DNA of 64,000 nucleotides from NCBI RefSeq assembly GCF_019977755.1, contig NZ_AP025144.1, positions 3,906,001 to 3,970,000 of the forward strand, in the 5' to 3' direction. This DNA is from Vibrio penaeicida. GTDB lineage: Bacteria; Pseudomonadota; Gammaproteobacteria; Enterobacterales; Vibrionaceae. Shown here in pieces: positions 54,739-63,197 of this stretch. The position numbers were made by a program, and so were the translations under genes. The notes beneath the pieces were generated by a model that did no database searches, was not told the DNA's origin, and was given only the letters and a program-made list of their open reading frames with translations. Positions within the stretch are counted from its first letter, which is position 1; each line of letters starts with the position of its first letter.

Positions 54739-55596
54739 TTAGAATTCACCAACGGCTAATTTCAGCTTCTTCATCGCATTCTTTTCTAGTTGTCGAATAC
54801 GTTCTGCCGACACACCGTATTTATCAGCCAGTTCTTGAAGCGTTGATTTTTGATCATCAAGCCAACGAGAACGAACAATAAATTGGCTTCGTTCATCCAA
54901 TGTTGCCAAAGCATGACTCAAGCGATTATTGGTATGCGTTTCCCAGTTATCGGCTTCAACGTTTTCAGCGACATCCGATTGCTTGTCTTCCAAGTACAAA
55001 ACAGGCGCTGAGTATGCAGCGGCGGAATCATCATCTTCCGCGGGTAATTCAAAAGCCGCATCTTGAGCAGCCAAGCGTGATTCCATCTCACGAACTTCTG
55101 AAGGCTCTACACCAAGTTCACGAGCAACGGTTTCTACTTCACCGTTATTAAACCAGCCTAAACGCTTTTTAGATTTACGTAAGTTAAAGAATAACTTGCG
55201 TTGCGCCTTGGTTGTGGCGATTTTTACAATTCGCCAGTTACGCAAAACGTATTCGTGAATTTCAGCTTTTATCCAGTGAACAGCAAATGATACCAAACGC
55301 ACACCCACTTCTGGGTTAAAGCGTTTTACGGCTTTCATTAAGCCAATGTTGCCTTCCTGAACTAAGTCTGCCATTGGCAAACCATAACCTGAATAACCGC
55401 GAGCAACATGAACGACAAATCGCAGGTGAGAAAGGATGAGACCTTTCGCTGCATCAATTTCACCTTTGTAGTGTAGTCTCTCGGCGAGTCCACGTTCCTC
55501 TTCAGCGGTTAGCATTGGGTAGCTATTCACTGAACGGATATAGCTGTCTAGGCTATCTTGTGTTACTAAAGCCATAGAATACGCTTGCTTAGTCAT
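54739..55596 (-). CDS. rpoH: Heat-shock sigma factor RpoH (sigma-32)
   Basis: 285 residues (E. coli 284). Directs RNA polymerase to heat-shock promoters. Region 2 ([20 protein letters not shown] and [20 protein letters not shown]), the RpoH box [10 protein letters not shown] that binds core enzyme and FtsH/DnaK control factors, and region 4 with its helix-turn-helix ([19 protein letters not shown]) are all conserved. Lies downstream of ftsYEX on the same strand, as in E. coli, with a gap of 172 bp that holds its promoter and leader. Confidence 0.97.
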   Translation of the reverse strand: MTKQAYSMALVTQDSLDSYIRSVNSYPMLTAEEERGLAERLHYKGEIDAAKGLILSHLRFVVHVARGYSGYGLPMADLVQEGNIGLMKAVKRFNPEVGVRLVSFAVHWIKAEIHEYVLRNWRIVKIATTKAQRKLFFNLRKSKKRLGWFNNGEVETVARELGVEPSEVREMESRLAAQDAAFELPAEDDDSAAAYSAPVLYLEDKQSDVAENVEADNWETHTNNRLSHALATLDERSQFIVRSRWLDDQKSTLQELADKYGVSAERIRQLEKNAMKKLKLAVGEF

Positions 55597-55686
55597 TCAA
55601 TTCCTCATTCGTCTCTTAATTAGAGCAATGGTTAATCTAACGTCGCCTTCTTGAACTCAAAATGAACAGATTCCAAGAGGGGAAAG

Positions 55687-55716
55687 TTATTATCCATAGT
55701 TCTGCGTCACTGGCAA
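55687..55716 (-). promoter_or_regulatory. Candidate sigma-70 promoter of rpoH
   Basis: Minus-strand TTGCCA (55716-55711), an 18-bp spacer and TAATAA (55692-55687), about 90 bp upstream of the rpoH start codon. A single weak-to-moderate match; E. coli rpoH has several promoters, so others may exist here. Confidence 0.35.
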
Positions 55717-55768
55717 GTCAGAGATCGCCTCTACCGACCACTTAACCTGAATATATGACTTAAAAATG

Positions 55769-56701
55769 CTACACAGGTTCAATTTCTTTTAAGTGACGCT
55801 GAGCGGATAGTTTAGCGGCTATCAGCCCTAATGCCGTACCAATCATCAGTAAGATAACGGTTTCATCCCAATTCATACCAATCAATCGAAACTGACTGTC
55901 GTACAGAATAGCTAAGTCTTCAACGGCACCATTCAATAAAATAGTAATAATTGCGGTTAAAATCCATGCGGTAATTGCGCTGATTCCACCAAACCACATA
56001 CCAGTGTATAGATAAGGTCTCAGGATAAAGCCATCGGTTGCTCCAATGAGCTTCATCACTTGTATTTCTTCTTTGCGGGCCAGCACATTGAAACGCAATG
56101 TATTTCCTACGATAAGGAAAACAGCGCCGAGCATTAAGAAGCCCAATGCTGCAGCCAAAACTAGCGCTAAGTTGCGGATAGCACCTAGCCTTTCTAGCCA
56201 GTCTTCATCCATCCGCACATCCGTTACTTCGGTGTAATTCTGAATTTTCACCCTGAGTTTGGATATGTCGCTTTGTTCACCGGTGTTCGGTGTTATCACC
56301 AAAACAGCAGGTAATGCATAGTCATCCAGTAAGGATAAGGCTTGCTCCAGCCCCGAATGTTGGCTCATGTCCTCAAGACCCTGTTGAGAAGACACGTATT
56401 CGACCGCTTTTATTTCATCCAAGCTTTCGAGCTCATCTTTAAGCACCATAATACGAGCTTCTGGGGTCTGTTCGATCAAAAAGGCATTGATTTGCAACGA
56501 CGCATTCATCCCCTGAGCCGCAACACTTAAGTTTTTTCCTACCAAATAAAGGCAAGCTGGCAAGGTCAGAGCCATTGAGATGACGGCGAGAGTGAGCAAA
56601 TTGCCCAACGGACGCTGCAGCAGTTCCATCAAAGATAGGCGTGCTTGCTTAAAATGCGCTTTTAGGAAGTTGTCCGTTTTAGGACGATTTTTAGCGCCCA
56701 T
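55769..56701 (-). CDS. ftsX: Cell-division protein FtsX
   Basis: 310 residues. Membrane partner of FtsE in the divisome; it relays ATP hydrolysis to periplasmic amidase activators such as EnvC. Four membrane helices are visible (about 37-58, 185-207, 232-255 and 280-300) with a large periplasmic loop between the first two, and the C-terminal FtsX/MacB-type permease domain (NVLARKEEIQVMKLIGATDGFI). It overlaps the end of ftsE by 11 bases. Confidence 0.95.
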   Translation of the reverse strand: MGAKNRPKTDNFLKAHFKQARLSLMELLQRPLGNLLTLAVISMALTLPACLYLVGKNLSVAAQGMNASLQINAFLIEQTPEARIMVLKDELESLDEIKAVEYVSSQQGLEDMSQHSGLEQALSLLDDYALPAVLVITPNTGEQSDISKLRVKIQNYTEVTDVRMDEDWLERLGAIRNLALVLAAALGFLMLGAVFLIVGNTLRFNVLARKEEIQVMKLIGATDGFILRPYLYTGMWFGGISAITAWILTAIITILLNGAVEDLAILYDSQFRLIGMNWDETVILLMIGTALGLIAAKLSAQRHLKEIEPV

Positions 56702-57365
56702 AGGAATCTACCTCACTCAAAAAGCCCTGATTTAACTCCAACCGGCGATACTGCGATCTCGTATTCATTAAATCGACATCGTGCGTTGCAAATAGAATGG
56801 AGACGCCTGCGCGGTTAAATTCATCAAACAAGCTCAATACTCTGTTCGACAAATCTGAATCGAGGTTACCTGTTGGTTCATCAGCCAATAATAGTGTCGG
56901 TCGATTAACGACAGCTCGTGCGATGCCAACACGTTGCTGCTCCCCTCCAGACAACTGGTTAGGCAAGCATCGTGCTTTATCCAGCAACCCCGTTTTATCT
57001 AGCGAAGCAGAAACACGGCGTTTTATCTCATTTTCAGAGACTGATTCAATGCGCATTGGCAGGGCAACGTTATCGTAAACACTTCGATCCATTAACAAGC
57101 AGTGATCTTGGAAGACAATACCGATATTGCGGCGCAGGAAAGGAATGTCGCCATTTTTGATGCGTGTAATATCGTGACCATTGAAGCTTATTTTCCCATC
57201 TGTTGGGCGTTCAATTGCACAAATTAGCTTGAGCAGGGTGCTTTTACCCGCTCCTGAATGCCCACCAAGAAAAGCCATTTCTCCACGTCTAAGGTGGAAG
57301 TCAACCTTTTGCAGCGCTTGTCTGCCGCCACGATATGCTTTACTGACTTGCTGAAACCTGATCAC
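56691..57365 (-). CDS. ftsE: Cell-division ATP-binding protein FtsE
   Basis: 224 residues, an ABC ATPase with Walker [11 protein letters not shown] (about 35-44), signature LSGGEQQR (about 138), Walker [13 protein letters not shown] (about 158) and the switch His in ATHD. It works with FtsX at the septum, where it activates peptidoglycan hydrolysis rather than transport. Middle gene of ftsY-ftsE-ftsX: it starts 47 bp after ftsY and overlaps ftsX by 11 bases. Confidence 0.97.
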   Translation of the reverse strand: MIRFQQVSKAYRGGRQALQKVDFHLRRGEMAFLGGHSGAGKSTLLKLICAIERPTDGKISFNGHDITRIKNGDIPFLRRNIGIVFQDHCLLMDRSVYDNVALPMRIESVSENEIKRRVSASLDKTGLLDKARCLPNQLSGGEQQRVGIARAVVNRPTLLLADEPTGNLDSDLSNRVLSLFDEFNRAGVSILFATHDVDLMNTRSQYRRLELNQGFLSEVDSYGR

Positions 57366-57412
57366 GCGTGCTAATTCCTATATATGCGCCATATTAATTA
57401 CTTGTGGCGAAC

Positions 57413-58645
57413 TTACTCTTCTCGACTAAACAATGCATCAATAAATTCTTGCGCTTCAAATGGACGCAAATCATTGATGCCTTCACCCACACCAATATAG
57501 CGAATAGGAATCTGAAATTGGTCGGCAATGGAGAAAATTACGCCACCTTTGGCAGTTCCATCAAGTTTTGTTAGCGTTATGCCCGTAACTGGCGCGACCT
57601 CACTGAACAATTTAGCTTGGCTGATCGCATTTTGACCCGTACCTGCATCCAAAGTAAGCATAATTTCGTGTGGCGCTGAGTCGTCAATCTTCTTCATTAC
57701 GCGTACAATTTTGCGCAGCTCTTCCATAAGATTGCTCTTATTTTGCAAACGACCCGCAGTATCAGCAATAACAACATCTACACCACGTGCTTTGGCTGCT
57801 TCAATGGCATCGTAAATCACTGAAGCACTATCGGCACCAGTGTGCTGCGCGATAACTGGGACATCATTTCGCTGTCCCCAAACTTGCAACTGTTCAACAG
57901 CAGCCGCGCGGAAAGTATCTCCCGCTGCCAGCATGACTTTCTTACCTTGAGACTGAAATTGCTTCGCCAGTTTACCAATGGTCGTGGTTTTACCTACACC
58001 ATTAACACCTACCATCAAAATCACGTATGGCGTTTTGCTGGTGTCCACTTCAAGAGGCTGTTCAACATGGCTTAAGATATCTGCCATCTCTTCTTTTAAT
58101 AAACCGTAAAGCGCCTCACCATCTTTCAAATCGCGATGAGAAGCTTTCTCTGTAAGGCTGTCGATGATCTTAACGGTCGTATTCATGCCAACATCGGCAA
58201 TCAGAAGTTGCTCTTCGAGTTCTTCAAACAAATCGTCATCAATTTTTTTGCCTTTGAACATGCCAAAGAAACCTGCACCAATGTTCTCTTTGGTTCGGCT
58301 TAGGCTACGTTTTAGGCGTGTGAAGAAGCTCTCTGTTGGTTTTTCTTGCTCAACGATTTCAGGCTGAGCAGGCTCAGGTAGATCAAGCGCTTTGGTAACC
58401 TCTTCCTCTGTTTGTTCGCTTACCGTCGTCTCCGAAACACCTTGTGTTTCATCAACCGCGCCATCTGTTGGCTCTTCTACAGATGCTTCCTTAACTTCTT
58501 CAGCGACAGGAGTTTGTGATGGGGCTTCTGATTGGTCTGATTCTTGTTGAACACCATCTTGAACTTGTTGGTTAGCTTGCTGGTTTTGCTCTTCTTCACC
58601 AAAGCCCAGCCAAGACAATAATCCGCGTTTTTTCTTACCTGTCAT
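57413..58645 (-). CDS. ftsY: Signal recognition particle receptor FtsY
   Basis: 410 residues starting MTGKKKRGLLSWLGFG; the 13 upstream codons of the frame are dropped because the amphipathic basic N-terminus begins here. An acidic, Glu/Gln-rich A domain (about 18-110) precedes the NG domain: GVNGVGKTTTIGKLA (G1, about 214), DTAGR (G3, about 295) and TKLDGTAKGG (G4, about 358). It docks SRP-ribosome complexes to SecYEG. Leads the ftsYEX operon and is divergent from rsmD, as in E. coli. Confidence 0.97.
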   Translation of the reverse strand: MTGKKKRGLLSWLGFGEEEQNQQANQQVQDGVQQESDQSEAPSQTPVAEEVKEASVEEPTDGAVDETQGVSETTVSEQTEEEVTKALDLPEPAQPEIVEQEKPTESFFTRLKRSLSRTKENIGAGFFGMFKGKKIDDDLFEELEEQLLIADVGMNTTVKIIDSLTEKASHRDLKDGEALYGLLKEEMADILSHVEQPLEVDTSKTPYVILMVGVNGVGKTTTIGKLAKQFQSQGKKVMLAAGDTFRAAAVEQLQVWGQRNDVPVIAQHTGADSASVIYDAIEAAKARGVDVVIADTAGRLQNKSNLMEELRKIVRVMKKIDDSAPHEIMLTLDAGTGQNAISQAKLFSEVAPVTGITLTKLDGTAKGGVIFSIADQFQIPIRYIGVGEGINDLRPFEAQEFIDALFSREE

Positions 58646-58726
58646 CGGGGTTCCTAAATAAACTTCAAAAACTTTCTGGTACACTTGACCGCGTATACTA
58701 TCACTTTATTCGCGGTCAAAAAATCT

Positions 58727-59326
58727 ATGGTAAGACGTCGTCAGTCAAACTCATCACAAAAAAAACAATCGAGCGGTTTTGTACGGATTATCAGTGGGCT
58801 TTGGCGAGGTCGAAAGTTGCCGGTTTACGACGCTGAAGGATTACGTCCGACTACCGACCGTGTCAAAGAGACTCTTTTTAATTGGCTAGCTCAAGATGTC
58901 CCTAGAGCGAAAGTTCTTGATCTATTTGCGGGGTCTGGAGGCTTGGGTTTTGAATCCGCAAGCCGTCAGGCACAACACGTCACCATGCTTGAAATGAACA
59001 AACAGGCTCACAAACAGCTTCAGTCAAATATTCAAACACTTGATGCCAGTAACATAGAAGCCATTCATACCGACGCATTGGTGTTTTTGAAGCAAGCAGG
59101 TACACCGCACGACGTAGTATTCATCGACCCCCCTTTTCGCAAAGGGCTGTTGGATGGCGTGATACATTTGCTTGAACAAAATGGCTGGTTAAGCGCCAAT
59201 GCGATGATTTATATTGAAGCGGAAAAAGAACTGACCATCGATGCCGTTCCAACACATTGGCAATTGCATCGGGAGAAAACCGCAGGTCAGGTTTGCTACC
59301 GTTTGTTTGAAAGGGAAGAGAAATGA
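58727..59326 (+). CDS. rsmD: 16S rRNA (guanine(966)-N2)-methyltransferase
   Basis: 199 residues (E. coli 198), starting MVRRRQSNSSQ; 14 non-conserved codons of open frame upstream are left out. Rossmann methyltransferase with SAM motif VLDLFAGSGGLGFE (about 61-74) and catalytic FIDPPFRKG (about 132), methylating G966 of 16S rRNA in 30S subunits. It overlaps the following DUF1145 gene by four bases (ATGA). Confidence 0.95.
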   Translation: MVRRRQSNSSQKKQSSGFVRIISGLWRGRKLPVYDAEGLRPTTDRVKETLFNWLAQDVPRAKVLDLFAGSGGLGFESASRQAQHVTMLEMNKQAHKQLQSNIQTLDASNIEAIHTDALVFLKQAGTPHDVVFIDPPFRKGLLDGVIHLLEQNGWLSANAMIYIEAEKELTIDAVPTHWQLHREKTAGQVCYRLFEREEK

Positions 59327-59589
59327 AAGTACTTCTAATTCTTGCGAAAGCCGCCATCGCGTTTGTATGGCTGGTCTTGTTGATCAATATTTTTCATCCG
59401 TTTCCAGGTAAAGCCGCTATTGCGCTGTACATCATGACGGCATTTTTGTTCTTCATGCACGGGCTTCAAATGTTGATTTTCTTGGGTGCTTTCGGCGACA
59501 AGATAAGCATTACTCGCTGGGAAAAGTGGTCGATACTGATATTTGGTATTTTCTCATTGCTGGATATCCGCAGAAAGTACATGAGCTAA
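59323..59589 (+). CDS. DUF1145 family membrane protein (YhhL-like)
   Basis: 88 residues with three hydrophobic helices (about 5-22, 30-54 and 66-80), a conserved NIFHPFPG segment after helix 1 and an MHGLQ segment at the end of helix 2, both typical of DUF1145. Its position after rsmD, with a four-base overlap, matches E. coli yhhL. Function unknown. A strong terminator follows after 22 bp. Confidence 0.88.
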   Translation: MKVLLILAKAAIAFVWLVLLINIFHPFPGKAAIALYIMTAFLFFMHGLQMLIFLGAFGDKISITRWEKWSILIFGIFSLLDIRRKYMS

Positions 59590-59611
59590 GTAAGCTAAAT
59601 TCAGGATAAAT

Positions 59612-59644
59612 AAAAAACCGCAGTCTTAAAACTGCGGTTTTTTT
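59612..59644. terminator. Bidirectional rho-independent terminator
   Basis: AAAAAACCGCAGT and ACTGCGGTTTTTTT form a perfect 13-bp stem around CTTAAA. It ends rsmD-DUF1145 and, in the other direction, the MarC-family gene. Confidence 0.9.
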
Positions 59645-59705
59645 GTTCTTATGGAAGTGAGACGCTCTTGTTCAAACTAAAAGCTGTTGCTCAAACTAAC
59701 AGCTC

Positions 59706-60296
59706 TTATGCCATTTTGAAGTAGGCACTGACACCGTCGAGGAACATCTGGGTTGAGATAATCACCAATAAAAGCCCCATTAAGCGCTCTACAGCTTTCA
59801 ATCCCCGCTCTCCTAACAACTTATGGAAGAAGTCATAAAACATCAGTATCAAAAAGCTGGCACCCCAAGCAATCATCACTGCGCCTGACCACTCCCAAAT
59901 TCTCGCTGGCTCCTGATTCGATAACAATAGCAAAGACGCTATCACCGACGGTCCTGCAATCATTGGAATCGCGATTGGCACAATATAAGGCTCTTCGCCT
60001 GCTGCTAATCCAACCACACCTCCAGGCTGGGGAAAGATCATTCTAATCGCAATGATAAACAGAATAATACCACCGGAAATGCTCAACGTTTCTGGCTGCA
60101 CATGCAGGAAGTTCAGGATTTTCTGACCTGCAAATAGGAACAGCAACAAAATCATCAGTGCGAAGAAAAGCTCACGAGCGAGCACTTTTCTTCTTCGTTT
60201 GGGGTCTAGGTGTTTAAGAATGGACAGTAAAACGGGCAAGTTACCCAACGGATCCATAATCAAAAACAACATGACAGCAGCGGATAAAATATCCAT
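59706..60296 (-). CDS. MarC family inner-membrane protein (YhgN-like)
   Basis: 196 residues with six predicted helices and the MarC-family segments LIMDPLGNLPV (about 12-22) and IPIAIPMIAGPSVIA (about 107-120). Annotated in many genomes as an NAAT-type transporter; a role in multiple antibiotic resistance has not been supported, and the substrate is unknown. The length fits E. coli YhgN (197). Stand-alone, downstream of the yecH-like gene on the same strand. Confidence 0.9.
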   Translation of the reverse strand: MDILSAAVMLFLIMDPLGNLPVLLSILKHLDPKRRRKVLARELFFALMILLLFLFAGQKILNFLHVQPETLSISGGIILFIIAIRMIFPQPGGVVGLAAGEEPYIVPIAIPMIAGPSVIASLLLLSNQEPARIWEWSGAVMIAWGASFLILMFYDFFHKLLGERGLKAVERLMGLLLVIISTQMFLDGVSAYFKMA

Positions 60297-60308
60297 CTAA
60301 AATCTCAA

Positions 60309-60327
60309 GTCGGCATCAAATGCCGAC
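60309..60327. other. Short hairpin upstream of the MarC-family gene
   Basis: GTCGGCA (60309-60315) and TGCCGAC (60321-60327) around TCAAA. There is no U-tract, so it is not a convincing terminator; it would lie in the 5' leader of the MarC-family gene. Confidence 0.35.
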
Positions 60328-60330
60328 AAG

Positions 60331-60362
60331 TATATACCCAAGTTACACCAAGATGCAGAATT
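60331..60362. repeat. Solo end of the dispersed repeat family
   Basis: TATATACCCAAGTTACACCA followed by AGATGCAGAATTC: the consensus half-element (TATACCCAAG...CAAGATGCAG) without a visible second terminus. It lies at the 3' side of the yecH-like gene. Confidence 0.5.
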
Positions 60363-60385
60363 CTAATCTAGGAAGTATCTCGAAA

Positions 60386-60622
60386 TCAGTGGGAACAAAC
60401 TCTCGCCGCGTTCAAGGAGAGCATTTCACCTTCGACAAAGATTTTTTGCCTTTGCACAAAGAATTCGAGCAACTCTTCTATCGTCATGCCTTCACGGCTA
60501 CAGGTGTGAAATGTCGCATCGTTGCCAAACGACAGCTCAATGCGCTCTAGCAGCTGTTGAAGGTTAAGGTCTTGCTCTGCCAGCAAATGTAAAACTTGAT
60601 GTGCGTGTACGGACTGAGACAT
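60386..60622 (-). CDS. YecH family metal-binding-like protein
   Basis: 78 residues from ATG 60622 (MSQSVHAHQVLHLL). It shows the family pattern of an N-terminal HxHxVL, a central FHTCSREGMT and a C-terminal Cys-x-His (VCSH), whose Cys and His residues could bind a metal. E. coli YecH is of the same size. Function unknown. I use 60622 because the four codons before it are not part of the family pattern. Confidence 0.82.
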   Translation of the reverse strand: MSQSVHAHQVLHLLAEQDLNLQQLLERIELSFGNDATFHTCSREGMTIEELLEFFVQRQKIFVEGEMLSLNAARVCSH

Positions 60623-60666
60623 GGCTTTCTCCAATTAGGGAATTGCCATTCAGACTAACGAAAGGG

Positions 60667-61290
60667 TTAACCAAGCAGTTGATTTAGCGCAATGATGGTT
60701 GAGATAGAGATAAAAAAGAGACCAATAAAATAGCTGGCTGAACACCAAGCTTCACCATTTCGGATTGGGCTTTTAAAGTGGTGTAGAACAAACGTCATCT
60801 GAGACATCAGCAATATAAGACACCCAACAACACCTAATAAGCTCACTAAGCTCATTTGAGTCAGCCATACTTCTCCTGACGCCCACAAGAGCTGCACCAA
60901 AACCATTCCCAAGACGCTGATGGGACCAAGCAGTTTATCCAGCTGAGGTAGCAAAAGAAGGAAAACAATCACGCCCGCGGCAAAGAGAAAAGCAGGTAGC
61001 CACCATATAATGTCACTTTCGAGTTGGGACCAAAACGTACCACTGATAGCCACAACCGCAAATAAATCAATAAGAAAGGAAAGCTTGAATGTTGGTGAGG
61101 TGGATGTACGTAGAAGATCACTCACTCCAAACGCGCCCATACCGACTAGCAGCCACAACGAGGGCTCTGAAAACGGCACGGTTAGCCATATCGCGGCGCA
61201 AAGTAAAAGCGCGGCAATCGGTCTAAAAAAGCTGACTGCTCTGTCGGATGCATTTGAAGTTGTGATGTCTATTAGATTGGATTGCTTCAC
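60667..61290 (-). CDS. YhhN family (lysoplasmalogenase-like) membrane protein
   Basis: 207 residues, almost entirely hydrophobic, with about eight membrane helices. The FGVSDLLRT segment after helix 2 (about 55) carries the conserved Asp of the YhhN/TMEM86 family, whose eukaryotic members hydrolyse lysoplasmalogen; substrate in bacteria is unclear. E. coli has yhhN close to rsmD-yhhL-yhhM, and here all four family members fall within 5 kb, though rearranged. Confidence 0.78.
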   Translation of the reverse strand: MKQSNLIDITTSNASDRAVSFFRPIAALLLCAAIWLTVPFSEPSLWLLVGMGAFGVSDLLRTSTSPTFKLSFLIDLFAVVAISGTFWSQLESDIIWWLPAFLFAAGVIVFLLLLPQLDKLLGPISVLGMVLVQLLWASGEVWLTQMSLVSLLGVVGCLILLMSQMTFVLHHFKSPIRNGEAWCSASYFIGLFFISISTIIALNQLLG

Positions 61291-61697
61291 GCTTCATCGA
61301 CCTCTTTTAACCGTTTCAATCCACCAATTATGGCTATACTTAAAAAGTAGAGGCTCAGTGTAGAGAGAGATCATTCGAAGTCCAGCAACAAATGCTCATA
61401 ATTGGATCTAGATTAATCTTCAAACAGTATCTAGAACACCAACACAACATAGTTAAACAATCCATTAACAGTCACCTTGAAAATCCTCTTCTCAACTATT
61501 CTGTCGATATTAGATCTTAAAAGTTTGGTTAATCTTTTTGATTAGTCGCTATAAACAGCCAAGTTAACTGAATATATATATAAAATAAAATCGTTTTATT
61601 TCAACAGCTAATGTGAATTTCAAAAAGCAAACAAGACACCAACCCTTTACAAGCACCGTACTCCATTCTTATTTCATTTATTAATCTTAAATTTCTC

Positions 61698-61716
61698 ACC
61701 AATGATATTCATTCTC
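61698..61716. promoter_or_regulatory. Fur-box-like palindrome
   Basis: ACCAATGATATTCATTCTC matches the 19-bp Fur consensus (GATAATGATAATCATTATC) at 14 positions, with a good central AATGAT-A-(A/T)TCATT core. Confidence 0.5.
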
Positions 61717-61994
61717 ATTAATCAGCAGAAAAAGCACCCATCAAATCAAGAAACAGTGTTTTATTGAAATCAGAGAGGGTAGAGAAGATCGAAAAGAGAT
61801 TTATACAACAAACCATTATGAACAATATATAACATTTAAAAAAGCCTTTAAAAACAATGTATTAAAATCAAATTTTGACCAACAATTGTTTTTCGCTCAA
61901 AATAAAAACAACAAAAACCTGACACTAAGGTGACGTAAATTGGTCGTTTTTAAGCTAGATTACTTATGTTTTTGAGGCTTAGAGAAATAAATAC

Positions 61995-62024
61995 TTGATC
62001 AAAACCCAAAATAAGTGCTATTCT
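61995..62024 (+). promoter_or_regulatory. Predicted promoter of the 27-codon gene
   Basis: TTGATC (61995-62000), an 18-bp spacer and TATTCT (62019-62024), 41 bp upstream of the start codon. The -35 lies in TTGATCAA, which is also an FNR-like half-site. Confidence 0.45.
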
Positions 62025-62064
62025 TTTTGTCAACGGATAAATTATATATTTTAGGAGCAGCGTT

Positions 62065-62148
62065 ATGATTACGTCTTCACAAAGACAAGGACTTGTAATG
62101 ATTGCAGTAGTTGTTGGTTTAATGACGCTGCCAATGCTTTACATTTAA
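62065..62148 (+). CDS. Small membrane protein, 27 residues
   Basis: An ATG with an excellent ribosome-binding site (AGGAG, 7 bp upstream) opens a 27-codon frame: N-terminus MITSSQRQGLVMIAVVVGL, then MTLPMLYI. Residues 9-27 form one hydrophobic helix, so it is a single-pass inner-membrane micropeptide with a short polar N-terminus. A promoter-like sequence lies upstream and a 22-bp perfect terminator begins 26 bp after the stop, so it is its own transcription unit. It is too short for most gene finders. It resembles small stress-linked membrane proteins such as E. coli YnhF in size and layout only; I do not assign it to a family. Confidence 0.65.
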   Translation: MITSSQRQGLVMIAVVVGLMTLPMLYI

Positions 62149-62173
62149 GTTCCAGCGAATCATTTCATGATGG

Positions 62174-62220
62174 AACGAATAAAAAAGGGTAACGCAATGC
62201 GTTACCCTTTTTTATTCGTT
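62174..62220. terminator. Strong bidirectional terminator, 22-bp perfect stem
   Basis: 62174-62195 pairs perfectly with 62199-62220 around AAT; the stem contains an A6 run on the left and T6 on the right, with GC-rich GGGTAACGC next to the loop. It serves the 27-codon gene and the convergent gene ending at 62234. Confidence 0.92.
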
Positions 62221-62233
62221 CAAATTCTGTTGT

Positions 62234-62599
62234 TTAAAGGTGTTTACTGAGTTCTTGCCAGTGCGCGTAATAGAAACTTAGAGCCACTAGTGTAATCACA
62301 ACCATTAAACTCAGTGCCACCCCCCAAATAAATCGACCACTTCTCGGTGTCAGCTCTTTCTCACATTCATCACACAGCTTCAAAAAGCGAATGGAATCAT
62401 CAAGCTCTTCTATATGTTCGTTAACAAGCGAATCCCTTGTTGCCGCTACTGTGCGTAATTTGTCGATCACGTCATGAGGTAATCGTTCTTCGCAGCTTGA
62501 AATCAACTGCTCCATCGTCCCACCAGATGCGTGGTATTGCTGCCTAAGCAACTTTTCCAGCCTGCGGGTCTTTGTCACGACTTTTTCAATATCTGACAT
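62234..62599 (-). CDS. DUF4145-like tail-anchored membrane protein
   Basis: 121 residues. The N-terminal helical part (MSDIEKVVTKTRRLEKLL, then QLISSCEERLPHDVIDKLRTVAATRDSLVNE) resembles the DUF4145/HEPN-like proteins found in vibrios; a CDEC pair (about residue 75) and a C-terminal membrane helix (about 92-112) follow. DUF4145-type folds occur in some RNA-targeting proteins, but the family's catalytic residues cannot be confirmed here. Likely anchored with the helical part in the cytoplasm. Function unknown; convergent with the 27-codon gene. Confidence 0.6.
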   Translation of the reverse strand: MSDIEKVVTKTRRLEKLLRQQYHASGGTMEQLISSCEERLPHDVIDKLRTVAATRDSLVNEHIEELDDSIRFLKLCDECEKELTPRSGRFIWGVALSLMVVITLVALSFYYAHWQELSKHL

Positions 62600-62833
62600 T
62601 ACCGTCCCTCCCTACTGGGTAGTTGGCACAACTTTCCACCAACACAACCAGTTTCATAACCTATTGCCCAGCATATACCTAACTCGCTGTTTTATGGCTA
62701 TCCTCGTTTGAATTTAGCGCATTTACCGCAACAAATTCTCTAGCTAGATCACGATTTGTGTCGCATTCCTATGACGAAGCGTCTGGTAAGAGTAAAATTG
62801 AACACCATTGTGTTTCATAGATGATATTTCCTC

Positions 62834-63163
62834 ATGCCTCTTACTCTGTTTGCCCTATTGATCCTTCTCGCGCTTGCTGCAGGTTGGTTTTTTGTTCAAT
62901 TTCAAAAACGCCATACGTTTGGTGAAGATGCGCCAGAGCAAACAACGGAAGTGACCGTTTTAGACAAACAAATCATTGATGTTCCCGACCCTAAAGAAGG
63001 TGAAGAATCTCAAGAATATTGGATCTACATCCAAAAAGGTAAAGTCGGTCCTAAACGTGAATTCCAAATTGGTGTTCACTACTATCACGCTCTAAACCCA
63101 GGTGACAAAGGAACGCTGACTTATAAAGGTCAGAAGTTCATGCATTTTGCTTTAAAGCGTTAG
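62834..63163 (+). CDS. DUF2500 family protein (YhhM-like)
   Basis: 109 residues with one N-terminal membrane helix (about 3-23) and a soluble beta-rich domain. The tail (NPGDKGTLTYKGQKFMHF) is the DUF2500 signature. E. coli yhhM lies beside yhhL and yhhN, and the same families cluster here. Function unknown. It ends 34 bp before the convergent acyltransferase gene, without an obvious intrinsic terminator. Confidence 0.85.
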   Translation: MPLTLFALLILLALAAGWFFVQFQKRHTFGEDAPEQTTEVTVLDKQIIDVPDPKEGEESQEYWIYIQKGKVGPKREFQIGVHYYHALNPGDKGTLTYKGQKFMHFALKR

Positions 63164-63197
63164 GGCCTGTTAATCCAGTTCGATAGCGACACTGTTT

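Larger units (their letters stand above)
61291..62064. other. Long AT-rich intergenic region
   Basis: 774 bp with no credible open frame, rich in A/T runs. It holds the yhhN promoter at the left, a Fur-like palindrome at 61698-61716 and the promoter of a 27-codon gene at the right. The Fur-like box is about 350-410 bp from either gene, which leaves room for an unannotated small RNA, but I see no intrinsic terminator in the 300 bp on either side that would define one. Confidence 0.6.

Noticed and set aside
61698..61900. A RyhB homologue downstream of the Fur-like box
   Set aside because: The conserved RyhB core pairing region and a terminator are both missing from the sequence on either side.
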